DNA of 38,842 nt, from contig UQDG01000022.1 in assembly GCA_900539695.1 (NCBI GenBank), forward strand, positions 1 through 38,842. Reading direction: 5' to 3'. The position numbers were made by a program, and so were the translations under genes. Under the pieces are notes generated by a model. The model made no database searches and was not told the origin of the DNA. It worked only from the letters and a program-made list of their open reading frames with translations. This DNA comes from an uncultured Oscillospiraceae bacterium (lineage in GTDB: Bacteria; Bacillota; Clostridia; Oscillospirales; Ruminococcaceae). Positions 1 through 7,548 of the stretch are shown here, piece after piece (position 1 is the first letter of the stretch; each line of letters starts with the position of its first letter).

Positions 1-70
1 TGGCGCGGAGATCCGCCGGAGCGGTGCTTAAGCCGTCAGGCGGGAATTGTGCGGTATTGCCATAGGACAA

Positions 71-106
71 AAACCGGGAGCACCCGTTGAAAGGCGCTCC
101 CGGTTT
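71..106 (-). terminator. Intrinsic terminator downstream of tcdA
   Basis: An 11-bp perfect stem (71-81 pairing with 96-106, AAACCGGGAGC/GCTCCCGGTTT) lies 8 bases beyond the tcdA stop. On the minus strand it runs into a short T tract, and the plus-strand side is also T-rich, so it may act in both directions. Positions 1-70 hold no gene that I can support. Confidence 0.8.
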
Positions 107-113
107 GTTTTGT

Positions 114-890
114 TTAATTCTGTACCATTTCGGGCTGCTTGCCAGCCAGGTCGTTGATGACTTCGCCTGCGATGATAAGCCCGGCCACGGCGGGGACGTA
201 GGCGGTGCTGCCCGGCACCTGGCGGCGCTGGGTGCACTTGCGGGCGGTGCCCGGCGGGCAGATGCAGTGCTGGCTGCAGCTGATGGCCATATCGTCCACG
301 GGGGTGATGGCCTTCTCCTTGGAGTAGACCACCTTCAGGTGCTTGATGCCCCGCTTGCGCAGCTCGGTACGCATGACGCGGGCCAGCGGGCAGACGGACG
401 TCTCGTAAATATCAGCCACTTCCAGCGCGGCGGGGTTGATCTTATTGCCCGCACCCATACAGCTGATAATGGGCGTACCGGCGGCATCGGCCTGCATGAT
501 CATGGCCAGCTTGCCGGTGACGGTATCGATGGCGTCGACCACGTAGTCGTACTGGGTAAAGTCGAACTGATCCTTGGTATCCGGCGTGTAGAAGGTCTGG
601 TAGATGTTGACCACGGCGTCGGGGTTGATCTCCAAAATGCGGTCGCGGGCGACCTCGACCTTGTACTTACCCACGGTCTTGCGGGTGGCTAAAATCTGGC
701 GGTTGATGTTGGTCAGGCAGACCTTATCATCATCGATGAGATCCAGCGTGCCGATGCCGCTACGGGCCAGCGCCTCGACGGTATAGCCGCCCACGCCGCC
801 GATGCCGAAGACCGCCACACGGGACTTGTACAGCTTTTCCATGGCCTCGTGGCCAAACAACAGTTCGGTTCTAGAAAATTGATTGAGCAT
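114..890 (-). CDS. tcdA: tRNA threonylcarbamoyladenosine dehydratase (TcdA, ThiF/E1-like)
   Basis: A 258-residue E1-like enzyme of the ThiF/HesA/MoeB superfamily, most like TcdA (CsdL/YgdL). TcdA uses ATP to cyclise the t6A modification at position 37 of ANN-decoding tRNAs. The nucleotide-binding glycine motif GIGGVGG is at residues 29-35, directly after the typical N-terminal RTELLFG segment. The family block PLARVMRTELRKRGIKHLKVVYS is near residues 168-190. Length fits the family (about 250-270). The start at 890 has a GAGGGGAA ribosome binding site. The gene is monocistronic, with a consensus promoter upstream and a terminator downstream. A cysteine-rich stretch (CSQHCICPPG) in the C-terminal third may bind metal. 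A generic ThiF-family adenylyltransferase is the alternative. Confidence 0.88.
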   Translation of the reverse strand: MLNQFSRTELLFGHEAMEKLYKSRVAVFGIGGVGGYTVEALARSGIGTLDLIDDDKVCLTNINRQILATRKTVGKYKVEVARDRILEINPDAVVNIYQTFYTPDTKDQFDFTQYDYVVDAIDTVTGKLAMIMQADAAGTPIISCMGAGNKINPAALEVADIYETSVCPLARVMRTELRKRGIKHLKVVYSKEKAITPVDDMAISCSQHCICPPGTARKCTQRRQVPGSTAYVPAVAGLIIAGEVINDLAGKQPEMVQN

Positions 891-949
891 TCCGTTCCCC
901 TCACGCCAAAGGCATTAATCTACTGATTTACTATGTTTTACAGCATTTG

Positions 950-978
950 ATTATAGAACAGATGCTCGGTTTTGTCAA
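950..978 (-). promoter_or_regulatory. Consensus sigma-A promoter for tcdA
   Basis: Read on the minus strand, TTGACA (973-978) and TATAAT (950-955) are separated by exactly 17 bp, with the tcdA start about 60 bp downstream. Confidence 0.85.
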
Positions 979-1032
979 CAGGACGAGGAAATCGGGGCAG
1001 GATCGCGCCCCCTTGAGGGGAGCCTTTATTGT

Positions 1033-2130
1033 TTAAAACCCCGTCATATCTCCCAAATCAATCTCCGTCTTGTTCCCCCAATCTCTGCGCAGGGCGATGG
1101 TTGCCGTACAATTTGTATTATCATACAAAATTGACCATTGCGTATTACTGGTCACATCCTTGGGGTTCGGCTCCTGGCTGGCAGCCTGGAGTGCCTGCCA
1201 GGCAATGTCGGGGGTGATGGCTCCGGCGTTCGAGTCCAGCACTTCCTCCATGGCGTCGTACCGCTCGCGGCCATGGCCGTAGATGCCGTTTTTCTGGTTG
1301 GGCAGGACATTCTCCTTGTACTTCACAAAGAAGTTCGTCACCTGCTGGCTGGGGGTCACGACCATCGGGCGGGCCGGGTCGTCACAATCATACTCGATCA
1401 CGCGGCCGTCACCGGCGGCATCGGTGATGTAAAAGTGGTAGTCGCGGCCGCTGGTGGCAAACATATCGTACTGCTGCAGCAGCTCCACGGCCTCGGCGGT
1501 GGTGGCGGCGCGGTCCAGCACCAGGCGGATGGCCATAGTGGTAGCGAGCACCGGCTTGCCGGTATCCTGTTTGGTTGGTTCGCTATCCAGCGTCAGCACG
1601 GCAATGGAAACGCCCTTCTCATTGATGCCGTCCAGGCAGGCAAAGGGTGCCAGCAGGCTGGCAATTTTGGCCTTGGTGCTGGCATCGGCCTGGTTGACAC
1701 CCAGGTTATCCAGCGCGGCAAAGGCGATGGATTTGTAGCCGTCCTTGGGCGCGGTACACACCAGCATGGCCGAGGTATCCCGCTTGAAGTCGTAGTTGCG
1801 GCCCATCAGGTGGTCGCCGCCGGTCTCCTGGATGTGGAAAACGCTGCAGCCGAAAGTAGGCGCTTTGATGGAGACGGGCAGCAGCGGCAGCGCCTGCTTG
1901 ACGGCTGCATCAATAAAGCTTTGGTTATCCGCCGTGGTGTTGGCGATCATCTTGTCCAGGTCGTAGTCATAGCGGACCTGCATGCGATAGAGGTTGTAAT
2001 CATCGTAGTCGGTCAGTTTTTCGATAGAATTTGCGGTCTGGATGCGGCTGGTGTACAGCGCGCCGAAGCCCACAGCGGCCACGGCCACAACAGCCAGCAC
2101 CCCCATAGCAATGCGGGCGGCAAGTTTCAT
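1033..2130 (-). CDS. Membrane-anchored linear amide C-N hydrolase (choloylglycine hydrolase-like Ntn family)
   Basis: A 365-residue protein resembling the Ntn-hydrolase family that includes bile salt hydrolases, penicillin V acylase and acid-ceramidase-like enzymes (linear amide C-N hydrolases). Residues 5-25 form a hydrophobic signal anchor. The likely nucleophile is Cys95 in PTFGCSVF, followed by the conserved MGRNYDF block at about 109-115, as in acylases where GRNxD follows the nucleophile. Cytoplasmic bile salt hydrolases carry the nucleophile at residue 2. Here it lies after an anchor and a propeptide-like segment of about 70 residues, so activation would need cleavage between Gly94 and Cys95. 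Other family-like blocks are NEKGVSIAVL and RVIEYD. The substrate cannot be read from the sequence. The start has a GGAGG site about 8 bases upstream. The promoter lies beyond a palindromic repeat. Confidence 0.72.
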   Translation of the reverse strand: MKLAARIAMGVLAVVAVAAVGFGALYTSRIQTANSIEKLTDYDDYNLYRMQVRYDYDLDKMIANTTADNQSFIDAAVKQALPLLPVSIKAPTFGCSVFHIQETGGDHLMGRNYDFKRDTSAMLVCTAPKDGYKSIAFAALDNLGVNQADASTKAKIASLLAPFACLDGINEKGVSIAVLTLDSEPTKQDTGKPVLATTMAIRLVLDRAATTAEAVELLQQYDMFATSGRDYHFYITDAAGDGRVIEYDCDDPARPMVVTPSQQVTNFFVKYKENVLPNQKNGIYGHGRERYDAMEEVLDSNAGAITPDIAWQALQAASQEPNPKDVTSNTQWSILYDNTNCTATIALRRDWGNKTEIDLGDMTGF

Positions 2131-2155
2131 AGCGGATTCCTCCTTTTACTGATTT

Positions 2156-2261
2156 GGCCCCCTATGCAAGGGGGCTCCCACGAAGCGGTGGGAGAGAGAC
2201 TTTGGCATGGTCTCCCCCTCCGTCACGGCTTCGCCGTGCCACCTCCCTCACAGAGGGAAGC
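2156..2261. repeat. Composite palindromic repeat, GAA-loop family, copy R1
   Basis: Several hairpins in series, including CACGGC-TTC-GCCGTG at 2224-2238, followed by a CCTCCCTCACAGAGGG motif shared with 6026-6198, 15095-15265 and 17950-18119. This is the shortest of the four. It lies between a probable promoter (2276-2304) and the amidohydrolase start, so it would be transcribed as 5' leader. Confidence 0.75.
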
Positions 2262-2275
2262 TTTTCTTTATGCAA

Positions 2276-2304
2276 ATTGTATCACATAACTTTGCATCTG
2301 CACA
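2276..2304 (-). promoter_or_regulatory. Possible extended -10 promoter for the amidohydrolase
   Basis: On the minus strand, TGATACAAT gives an extended -10 (core TACAAT at 2276-2281). The -35 region 17 bp upstream (TGTGCA) is a weak match. The start codon is about 145 bp downstream, beyond repeat R1. Confidence 0.4.
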
Positions 2305-2352
2305 AGACCAGCTATGTGACTTTAGTGCGATACACAAAAACGGGCATAAAAA

Positions 2353-2385
2353 ATGGGAGAAACCCACAAACGGGGTTTCTCCCAT
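2353..2385 (-). terminator. Intrinsic terminator of the GGGtGRT operon
   Basis: Stem of 12-13 bp (ATGGGAGAAACCC at 2353-2365 with GGGTTTCTCCCAT at 2373-2385), followed on the minus strand by TTTTTT. It sits 18 bases after the GGGtGRT stop codon. Confidence 0.88.
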
Positions 2386-2403
2386 ACACGATTGCAAAAG
2401 AGA

Positions 2404-3402
2404 TCAAGCGTTGGCCTGAGAAGCAGCAACAGCGCAGGCGACAGTCATACCGACCATCGGGTTGTTGCCGGCGCCGATCAGACCCATCATCTCGACGTGA
2501 GCCGGGACGGAGGAAGAACCAGCGAACTGAGCATCGCCGTGCATACGGCCCATGGAGTCGGTCAGGCCGTAGGAAGCGGGGCCTGCTGCCACGTTGTCCG
2601 GGTGCAGGGTACGGCCCGTGCCGCCGCCGGAAGCAACGGAGAAGTACTTCTTGCCATTCTCGATAGCCCACTTCTTGTAGGTACCGGCAACCAGGTGCTG
2701 GAAACGGGTGGGGTTGGTGGAGTTACCGGTGATGGAAACCTCAACGCCCTCAGCCTTCATGATAGCAACGCCTTCCAGAACGTCGTTGGCGCCGTAGCAC
2801 TTAACAGCAGCGCGCTCGCCGTCAGAGTAAGGGATGGTCTCGACGACCTTCAGCTCGCCGGTGGCGAAGTCGTAGTCGGTCTTGACATAGGTGAAGCCAT
2901 TGATACGGCTGATGATCTGAGCAGCGTCCTTGCCCAGGCCGTTCAGGATAACACGCAGAGGCTCCTTACGGACCTTGTTGGCGGTACGGGCGATGCCGAT
3001 AGCACCCTCAGCAGCAGCGAAGGACTCATGGCCAGCCAGGAAGGCGAAGCAATGGGTGTCCTCGTGCAGCAGCATGGCGCCCAGGTTACCATGGCCCAGG
3101 CCGACCTTACGCTGCTCTGCAACAGAGCCGGGGATGGTGAAAGCTTCCAGGCCTTCGCCGATGGCAGCAGCGCAGTCAGCAGCGCTCTTCAGGCCGCGCT
3201 TGACAGCGATGGCGGTGCCCAGGGTGTAAGCCCAGACAGCGTTATCGAAGCAGATGGGCTGGATGCCGCGGATGATCTTGTCGCAGTCGATGCCCTTGGC
3301 CAGCAGCATCTCGTTGCAGGCGTCGAGGCTCTCCAGGCCGTTGGCCTTCAGGCAGGCCTCGATCTTGGGCATACGGCGATTCTGGGATTCAAAAGTTGCC
3401 AT
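2404..3402 (-). CDS. GGGtGRT protein (conserved, function unknown)
   Basis: A 332-residue protein carrying the name-giving motif GGGTGRT at residues 259-265, inside a glycine-rich stretch that continues through HPDN, GLTDSMGRMHGDAQFAG and IGAGNN. Other family-like blocks are GLGHGNLGAMLLHEDTHCFAF (about 101-121) and LAGHESFAAAEGAIG. No signal peptide or membrane segment is visible, so it should be cytoplasmic. Its biochemical role is not established to my knowledge; the glycine-rich motif suggests nucleotide or cofactor binding, but that is inference. It is the second gene of a two-gene operon, 20 bases after an IscU-like scaffold gene, and has a GGAGG site before its ATG. This pairing is recurrent in Clostridia and suggests a link to iron-sulfur clusters. 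Confidence 0.85.
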   Translation of the reverse strand: MATFESQNRRMPKIEACLKANGLESLDACNEMLLAKGIDCDKIIRGIQPICFDNAVWAYTLGTAIAVKRGLKSAADCAAAIGEGLEAFTIPGSVAEQRKVGLGHGNLGAMLLHEDTHCFAFLAGHESFAAAEGAIGIARTANKVRKEPLRVILNGLGKDAAQIISRINGFTYVKTDYDFATGELKVVETIPYSDGERAAVKCYGANDVLEGVAIMKAEGVEVSITGNSTNPTRFQHLVAGTYKKWAIENGKKYFSVASGGGTGRTLHPDNVAAGPASYGLTDSMGRMHGDAQFAGSSSVPAHVEMMGLIGAGNNPMVGMTVACAVAASQANA

Positions 3403-3422
3403 AATCTATGTTCCTCCCTCTC

Positions 3423-4127
3423 TTATTCTTCACGCGGGTCGATGTACTTGACAGCGCCCTGCTCGGCAGAGAAGCGGCCGTAGGTACCGATGTTCTTCTC
3501 GTAGGCTTCCTTCGGGTCCTTGCCGTGGCGGATGTCTTCCATCATCTTGCCCAGGCGGACGAACTGGTAGCCGATGACCTGGTTGTCCTTATCCAGAGCG
3601 GTCTTGAGGATGTAGCCCTCGGTCAGCTCCAGGTAACGGACGCCCTTGGCCTTGGTGGAGAAGATGGTGCCGGTCATAGAGCGCAAGCCCTTGCCCAGGT
3701 CATCCAGGCCAGCGCCGACAGGCAGGCCGTTCTCAGAGAAAGCGGTCTGGCTGCGGCCGTAGACGATCTGCAGGAACAGCTCACGCATAGCAACGTTGAT
3801 AGCATCGCAGACCAGGTCGGTGTTCAGGGCCTCGAGGATGGTCTTGCCGGGCAGGATCTCGCCAGCCATAGCGGCGGAGTGGGTCATGCCGGAGCAGCCG
3901 ATGGTCTCGACCAGGGCTTCCTCGATGATGCCGTTCTTGATGTTCAGGCTCAGCTTGCAGGTGCCCTGCTGGGGTGCGCACCAACCTACACCGTGGGTGT
4001 AGCCGCTGATGTCCTCAATTTTATAGGCCTTGACCCACTGACCCTCTTCGGGGATGGGGGCGGGACCGTGCTTGGGCCCTTTTGTGATCGGGCACATGTT
4101 ATTGACCTGTGCGGAGTATTCGATCAT
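3423..4127 (-). CDS. IscU/NifU-like iron-sulfur scaffold protein paired with GGGtGRT
   Basis: A 234-residue protein whose middle part resembles the U-type Fe-S scaffold fold. The block ETIGCSGMTHSAAMAGEILPGKTILEAL (about 74-101) matches the IscU segment around its second cluster cysteine, giving Cys78. Cys107 (LVCDAI) may be another ligand; Cys12, Cys50 and Cys57 come earlier. It is longer than IscU (about 130 residues), with an N-terminal extension and about 110 extra C-terminal residues (LTEGYILKTALDKDNQVIGYQFVRLGKMMEDIRHGK) that I do not recognise. It is therefore probably not the housekeeping scaffold but a dedicated partner of the downstream GGGtGRT protein. The start has an AAAGGAGAG site 7 bases upstream. 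It is first in the operon, behind a good promoter. Confidence 0.78.
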   Translation of the reverse strand: MIEYSAQVNNMCPITKGPKHGPAPIPEEGQWVKAYKIEDISGYTHGVGWCAPQQGTCKLSLNIKNGIIEEALVETIGCSGMTHSAAMAGEILPGKTILEALNTDLVCDAINVAMRELFLQIVYGRSQTAFSENGLPVGAGLDDLGKGLRSMTGTIFSTKAKGVRYLELTEGYILKTALDKDNQVIGYQFVRLGKMMEDIRHGKDPKEAYEKNIGTYGRFSAEQGAVKYIDPREE

Positions 4128-4172
4128 AATTTTCTCTCCTTTGCATTTGTTAGGCTTTTCACAGCTATCTTT

Positions 4173-4201
4173 ATTATAAAGGGTGCGGGGTCGATTTTCA
4201 A
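4173..4201 (-). promoter_or_regulatory. Promoter of the IscU-like/GGGtGRT operon
   Basis: Minus-strand TTGAAA (4196-4201), 17-bp spacer, TATAAT (4173-4178), about 45 bp before the start codon. Confidence 0.8.
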
Positions 4202-4257
4202 GATGTTAGTCTACCCTAACCTTTTGTTTTTTGGAGAATTCCGTAGAAAAACAAAAC

Positions 4258-4276
4258 CCGCCTCCGAACGAGGCGG
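4258..4276 (-). terminator. Terminator of the O-antigen-ligase-like gene
   Basis: CCGCCTC (4258-4264) pairs with GAGGCGG (4270-4276); on the minus strand a T-rich tract (TTTTGTTTTT) follows. It lies about 30 bp beyond the stop codon at 4308. Confidence 0.72.
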
Positions 4277-4307
4277 TGAAAGCTGGTTTTGCAAGGGATA
4301 TTTACCT

Positions 4308-5987
4308 TTAGTACAGGAACCCAAACACCACGCGGGAGGCCGCGCCGCAGACCGCCATCATCACCACAGCGGCTGCGGCAGGCCCGATCCAGGTGCGGAT
4401 GAGGCCGGGGGCCGGGGCGTTATTTCCATTCGGCACAGGCTGTCTGGCCTTTTTACCCTTGGGCTGAATGGGTGCGTCCTCACCTTCCGGCGGCAGGCAG
4501 AACACCTGCAAAAGCCCGAACAGCAGCATGATCTCGGGGAAGATCATCGACACACGGATAGACACCGCCGCGTGGGCCAGGTAGCTGACCAGCGCCAGCG
4601 TAACCGGCGCGACCCCGGGGCGCAGCCAGTTCTGCGCGGCCTTGCGCAGGTGCGCCGTCACAAACCACACCCAGGCGGCCAGGCCCAGCACACCACTGGT
4701 CAGCAGCAGCTCCAGGTACTCGTTGTGGGCAGCGTAAAACGTTTTCATCCGGGCGGTGATGTCCGCCCCTGCCCACTGGGCCACGGCGGTGTGCATCATG
4801 CCGGGGCCAACGCCCAGCAGCTTACGCCAGAAAGGCTGCGCCGTCCAGGCCGACCAGCTGATGCGCCAGGCCGTGCCGCGATAGGTGCCCCAATCATCGT
4901 TGAATACCAGTAGGTCATCGAGCTTTCCCAGCGACGGGAAGCCCGGCATAAAGTTAGCCAGCACCACCAGCACCACGGCTAATGTGACTGCAATGGCCGC
5001 CAGCACGCGGCCTGCTTTCCACAGCGGGATCTCGCGGCTGCGCAAGGCAAAGAACAACACAGCCCACACCGCCGCGCAGACTGCAAAACCCAGCTGGGCA
5101 TAGTGGCCGAAGGCCGCCAGAATGGGCTTGCCGCCCTGGGTGTAGACGTGGGTACGCATGTACTGCATCCAGCCTGCGTCGGCAAAGAAAAACATGCCGA
5201 TGACCATCAGCCGCCGCAGGGTGCGGGTGGTGAAAATCTTCTGGCAGAGCAGCACCAGCACCGCTGTGCCGATGCCCAGCGCCAGGCCGTCGGCATCCAC
5301 CACCGCCAGCGCCAGACCGCCAAAAAAGGCCGGTACACCGTAAAACACCGTGTGCCGCGCCCCGCGGGCCACCAAAAACGCATAGAACACCAGCGGCAGC
5401 GCAAAGGCCATGAAGCCGGAGCAGAAGTTTTTCTGGCCGAGGGTGGAGAAGAACTGGGCACGCTCCACCACGGCGGTATCGGCATAAGTACCAATAAGGT
5501 CTATATTAAAAATGTTGAGCACATACAGCACCGTGACCAGCGCGGTGGTAATGCCCACGCAGAACGTAAGGCCGTTGAGCAGTTTTTGCGGGGCAAAGGC
5601 CCGCACGGCCAGGTAACCCACGGCGGTGAACAGCACCATCATGCAGCCGCCGTAGTAGCCGCCCAGCCCCCACAGGGACATGGCGGGCGACAGCGAGGTA
5701 ACGGTAGAGACCACGCCCGTGGCCACCACAGCCCCCAGCGCCCAAAGGCCATGGTCGGTGCGCCAGGGCAGGCGACCCGCACGGGGTCGCGCCCCGATGG
5801 CGGCCAGCGCCCCCAGCCACAGGCAGGACGCCCAGGACAGAGTGGCTACGCCAGTGAATTTGACAACGCCGAGGTTGGAAAATTTATCGATATAAAGCGG
5901 ATATACGCAAAGCACCGCCAGCAGAAAGGCGACAGCGGACCGTTCCGCCATTCGCCGCAGCTGCTGGGCCTGCATGGTTTGCTGCAT
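4308..5987 (-). CDS. O-antigen ligase/polymerase-like (Wzy/WaaL) membrane protein
   Basis: A 559-residue polytopic membrane protein with roughly a dozen hydrophobic segments. The Wzy_C hallmark is present: AAHNEYLELLLTSGVLGL with His421, preceded by the soluble-loop motif YRGTAWRISWSAW (369-381) and LLGVGPG (391-397). This places it in the O-antigen ligase/polymerase family, which transfers or polymerises lipid-linked glycans on the outer face of the membrane. In a Gram-positive-type cell it would act in wall or exopolysaccharide assembly rather than lipopolysaccharide. A charged linker (GEDAPIQPKGKKARQPVPNG) precedes a final transmembrane helix. The start at 5987 has an AGGAGG site. It stands alone, away from any polysaccharide cluster; the only related gene in view is the sugar transferase at 34743-36194. 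Confidence 0.8.
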   Translation of the reverse strand: MQQTMQAQQLRRMAERSAVAFLLAVLCVYPLYIDKFSNLGVVKFTGVATLSWASCLWLGALAAIGARPRAGRLPWRTDHGLWALGAVVATGVVSTVTSLSPAMSLWGLGGYYGGCMMVLFTAVGYLAVRAFAPQKLLNGLTFCVGITTALVTVLYVLNIFNIDLIGTYADTAVVERAQFFSTLGQKNFCSGFMAFALPLVFYAFLVARGARHTVFYGVPAFFGGLALAVVDADGLALGIGTAVLVLLCQKIFTTRTLRRLMVIGMFFFADAGWMQYMRTHVYTQGGKPILAAFGHYAQLGFAVCAAVWAVLFFALRSREIPLWKAGRVLAAIAVTLAVVLVVLANFMPGFPSLGKLDDLLVFNDDWGTYRGTAWRISWSAWTAQPFWRKLLGVGPGMMHTAVAQWAGADITARMKTFYAAHNEYLELLLTSGVLGLAAWVWFVTAHLRKAAQNWLRPGVAPVTLALVSYLAHAAVSIRVSMIFPEIMLLFGLLQVFCLPPEGEDAPIQPKGKKARQPVPNGNNAPAPGLIRTWIGPAAAAVVMMAVCGAASRVVFGFLY

Positions 5988-6025
5988 GAAGGGTTCCTCC
6001 TGTTATGTGGTGGGATGCTTAGAGA

Positions 6026-6198
6026 CCCCCTCTGTGAGGAGGCTCCCGCAGAGCGGGTGGGGAGAGAGTATAGATTGTATCCGAAGCTTCGGATCAGGCA
6101 AAGCTTTCTCCCTCCGTCAGCTTCGCTGACAGCGCTCCCCCTCTGGCACTTCGTGCCACCTCCCCCGTATCGGGGGAGTCTGTCTCACAGAGGGAGCC
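6026..6198. repeat. Composite palindromic repeat, GAA-loop family, copy R2
   Basis: About 170 bp, the reverse complement of copy R3 over most of its length. Hairpins include GTCAGC-TTC-GCTGAC (6116-6130), GGCAC-TTC-GTGCC and CTCCCCC-GTAT-CGGGGGAG. The ends carry CTCTGTGAG motifs. It lies in the probable 5' leader of the O-antigen-ligase-like gene. Confidence 0.82.
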
Positions 6199-6234
6199 TT
6201 TTGACAAGTTTCTTTCTATTCCTAGCAAGCCTAT

Positions 6235-6263
6235 ATTGTACCCTGTGCGGCGCAAAATTTCAA
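6235..6263 (-). promoter_or_regulatory. Promoter of the O-antigen-ligase-like gene
   Basis: Minus-strand TTGAAA (6258-6263), 17-bp spacer, TACAAT (6235-6240), overlapping the last codon of the MFS gene. The transcript would contain repeat R2 in a leader of about 240 bases. Confidence 0.6.
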
Positions 6264-7423
6264 CTGATTTGGCAAGGTTTTACAAGTCTGACACAAACCA
6301 GCCCTGCCACGGCACACGCCCCGGCCAGCCAGTGCCGGGCGGCCAGCGGCAGAGCCTGGCTGCCGATATAACTGACGAGGCTGCCGCCGCTCATCCCTAA
6401 GGCAATAAACCCGTAGTTCACCCCCGCGTGGGGCAGGCCGAAGAGGTCGGTATTGAACGCAGGCTGCACCGCCGCCCCGCCGGAGTAGAAAAACGTCAGC
6501 ACCGCATAGGCCGCCAGCACCCACCACTCGGCGGCAAAAGCAAACCATACCGACCCCGCCGCCAGGCCCAGATACACCGCATACAGCACCGGCTTGCGGC
6601 CCAGCTTGTCGCTGCAGGCGGGCAGCAGCAGGCGCCCCGCCGCACTGGCGGCGGAACCTAACACGATGCTGCAGGGCGCAGCGGCTTCGGGCAGACCGCG
6701 CTCGGTGGCAATTTTGAAGATCTCCGGGCTGAACAACAGCACCGCCGGGGCGGACAGCGCCACCGCCGCCACGCACAGCTTATATTGGGTCGTACGCACC
6801 ATCCGGGGCCAATCCAACCCGGGCTGGGGGTTGCCGGACGTTGCCGGGGCGGGCGGGTCTTGCAAAATCAGCGCTCCCGCGCCGCAGATTACCAGCATCA
6901 CGGCTCCCAGGGCCGCAAAGCAGACGCGGATGCCCCAGGCACCGCCCACACCCTTCACAAACAGCGTAAAAAACGCGCCGGACAAGCCCATCGCCACCCC
7001 GGCCACGCCGGTGGCCCAGCCTTTTTTGTCCTTGTACCACTTTTGCGCGCAGGCCAGCACCGCCGGGGCTAAAAACGCACCGCCCAGCCCCGCGGGCAGG
7101 CTGTACACCAGCAAAAACAACACCGCGTTGGCAACCGGTACCAGCGAAGCCGCAAAGAATCCCCCCGCCAGCAGCGCCGTACCCCAAAGCCCGGCAAAGC
7201 GCGGGCCGTGGGCGTCCTGCAATAAGCCGCCCATCGCGCAGCCCACACCGTAGGCCGCCACCAGCACCGCAAAGGCCAGCATCGCCTGCCCCCGGCTGAA
7301 CCCATACCCCTGCATGACCGGCTGCTGGAACACGCCCCACGCCGCCGGGATACCGGTAAGCAGCTGTGCCGCCGCCCCCGCCGCCAAAATGTACGGTCCG
7401 CGGTTTTGCGCCCGTTTTGCCAT
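6260..7423 (-). CDS. MFS transporter, oxalate/formate antiporter-like
   Basis: A 387-residue protein with about 12 hydrophobic segments in two halves of six, typical of the major facilitator superfamily. The layout (PAAWGVFQQPVMQGYGFSRGQA after the first helix, GGLLQDAHGPR in the 2-3 loop, LPAGLGGAFLAPAVLACAQKWYKDKKGWATGVA around helices 4-5) resembles the OFA subfamily of monocarboxylate carriers. The second 2-3-type loop is SDKLGRKPVL. The substrate cannot be told. The start at 7423 has an AGGGGAGGG site 7 bases upstream. The gene is divergent from hisS and stands alone. Confidence 0.8.
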   Translation of the reverse strand: MAKRAQNRGPYILAAGAAAQLLTGIPAAWGVFQQPVMQGYGFSRGQAMLAFAVLVAAYGVGCAMGGLLQDAHGPRFAGLWGTALLAGGFFAASLVPVANAVLFLLVYSLPAGLGGAFLAPAVLACAQKWYKDKKGWATGVAGVAMGLSGAFFTLFVKGVGGAWGIRVCFAALGAVMLVICGAGALILQDPPAPATSGNPQPGLDWPRMVRTTQYKLCVAAVALSAPAVLLFSPEIFKIATERGLPEAAAPCSIVLGSAASAAGRLLLPACSDKLGRKPVLYAVYLGLAAGSVWFAFAAEWWVLAAYAVLTFFYSGGAAVQPAFNTDLFGLPHAGVNYGFIALGMSGGSLVSYIGSQALPLAARHWLAGACAVAGLVCVRLVKPCQIS

Positions 7424-7464
7424 GGTGCATCCCTCCCCTACCGCATTAGTATGGGCTATTCAGA

Positions 7465-7493
7465 TTGACAAAATGCGCCGGGCAGGCTATCAT
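7465..7493 (+). promoter_or_regulatory. Promoter of hisS
   Basis: TTGACA (7465-7470), 17-bp spacer, TATCAT (7488-7493), 56 bp upstream of the hisS start. Confidence 0.75.
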
Positions 7494-7548
7494 TATAAGA
7501 TAGTATAAAAATAGGGCGTATGCCCCCGCGAACATAAAGGAGTACAAC

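Noticed and set aside
994..1026. Terminator between tcdA and the amidohydrolase gene
   Set aside because: GCCCCCTTGAGGGGAGCC forms only a weak, short stem; it may be a decayed end of the GAA-loop repeat family, but evidence is too thin to list it.
1138..2289. Long plus-strand open frame opposite the amidohydrolase gene
   Set aside because: Low-complexity, Gly/His/Val-rich translation typical of the antisense of a GC-rich gene; no ribosome binding site, and the minus strand carries a recognisable protein.
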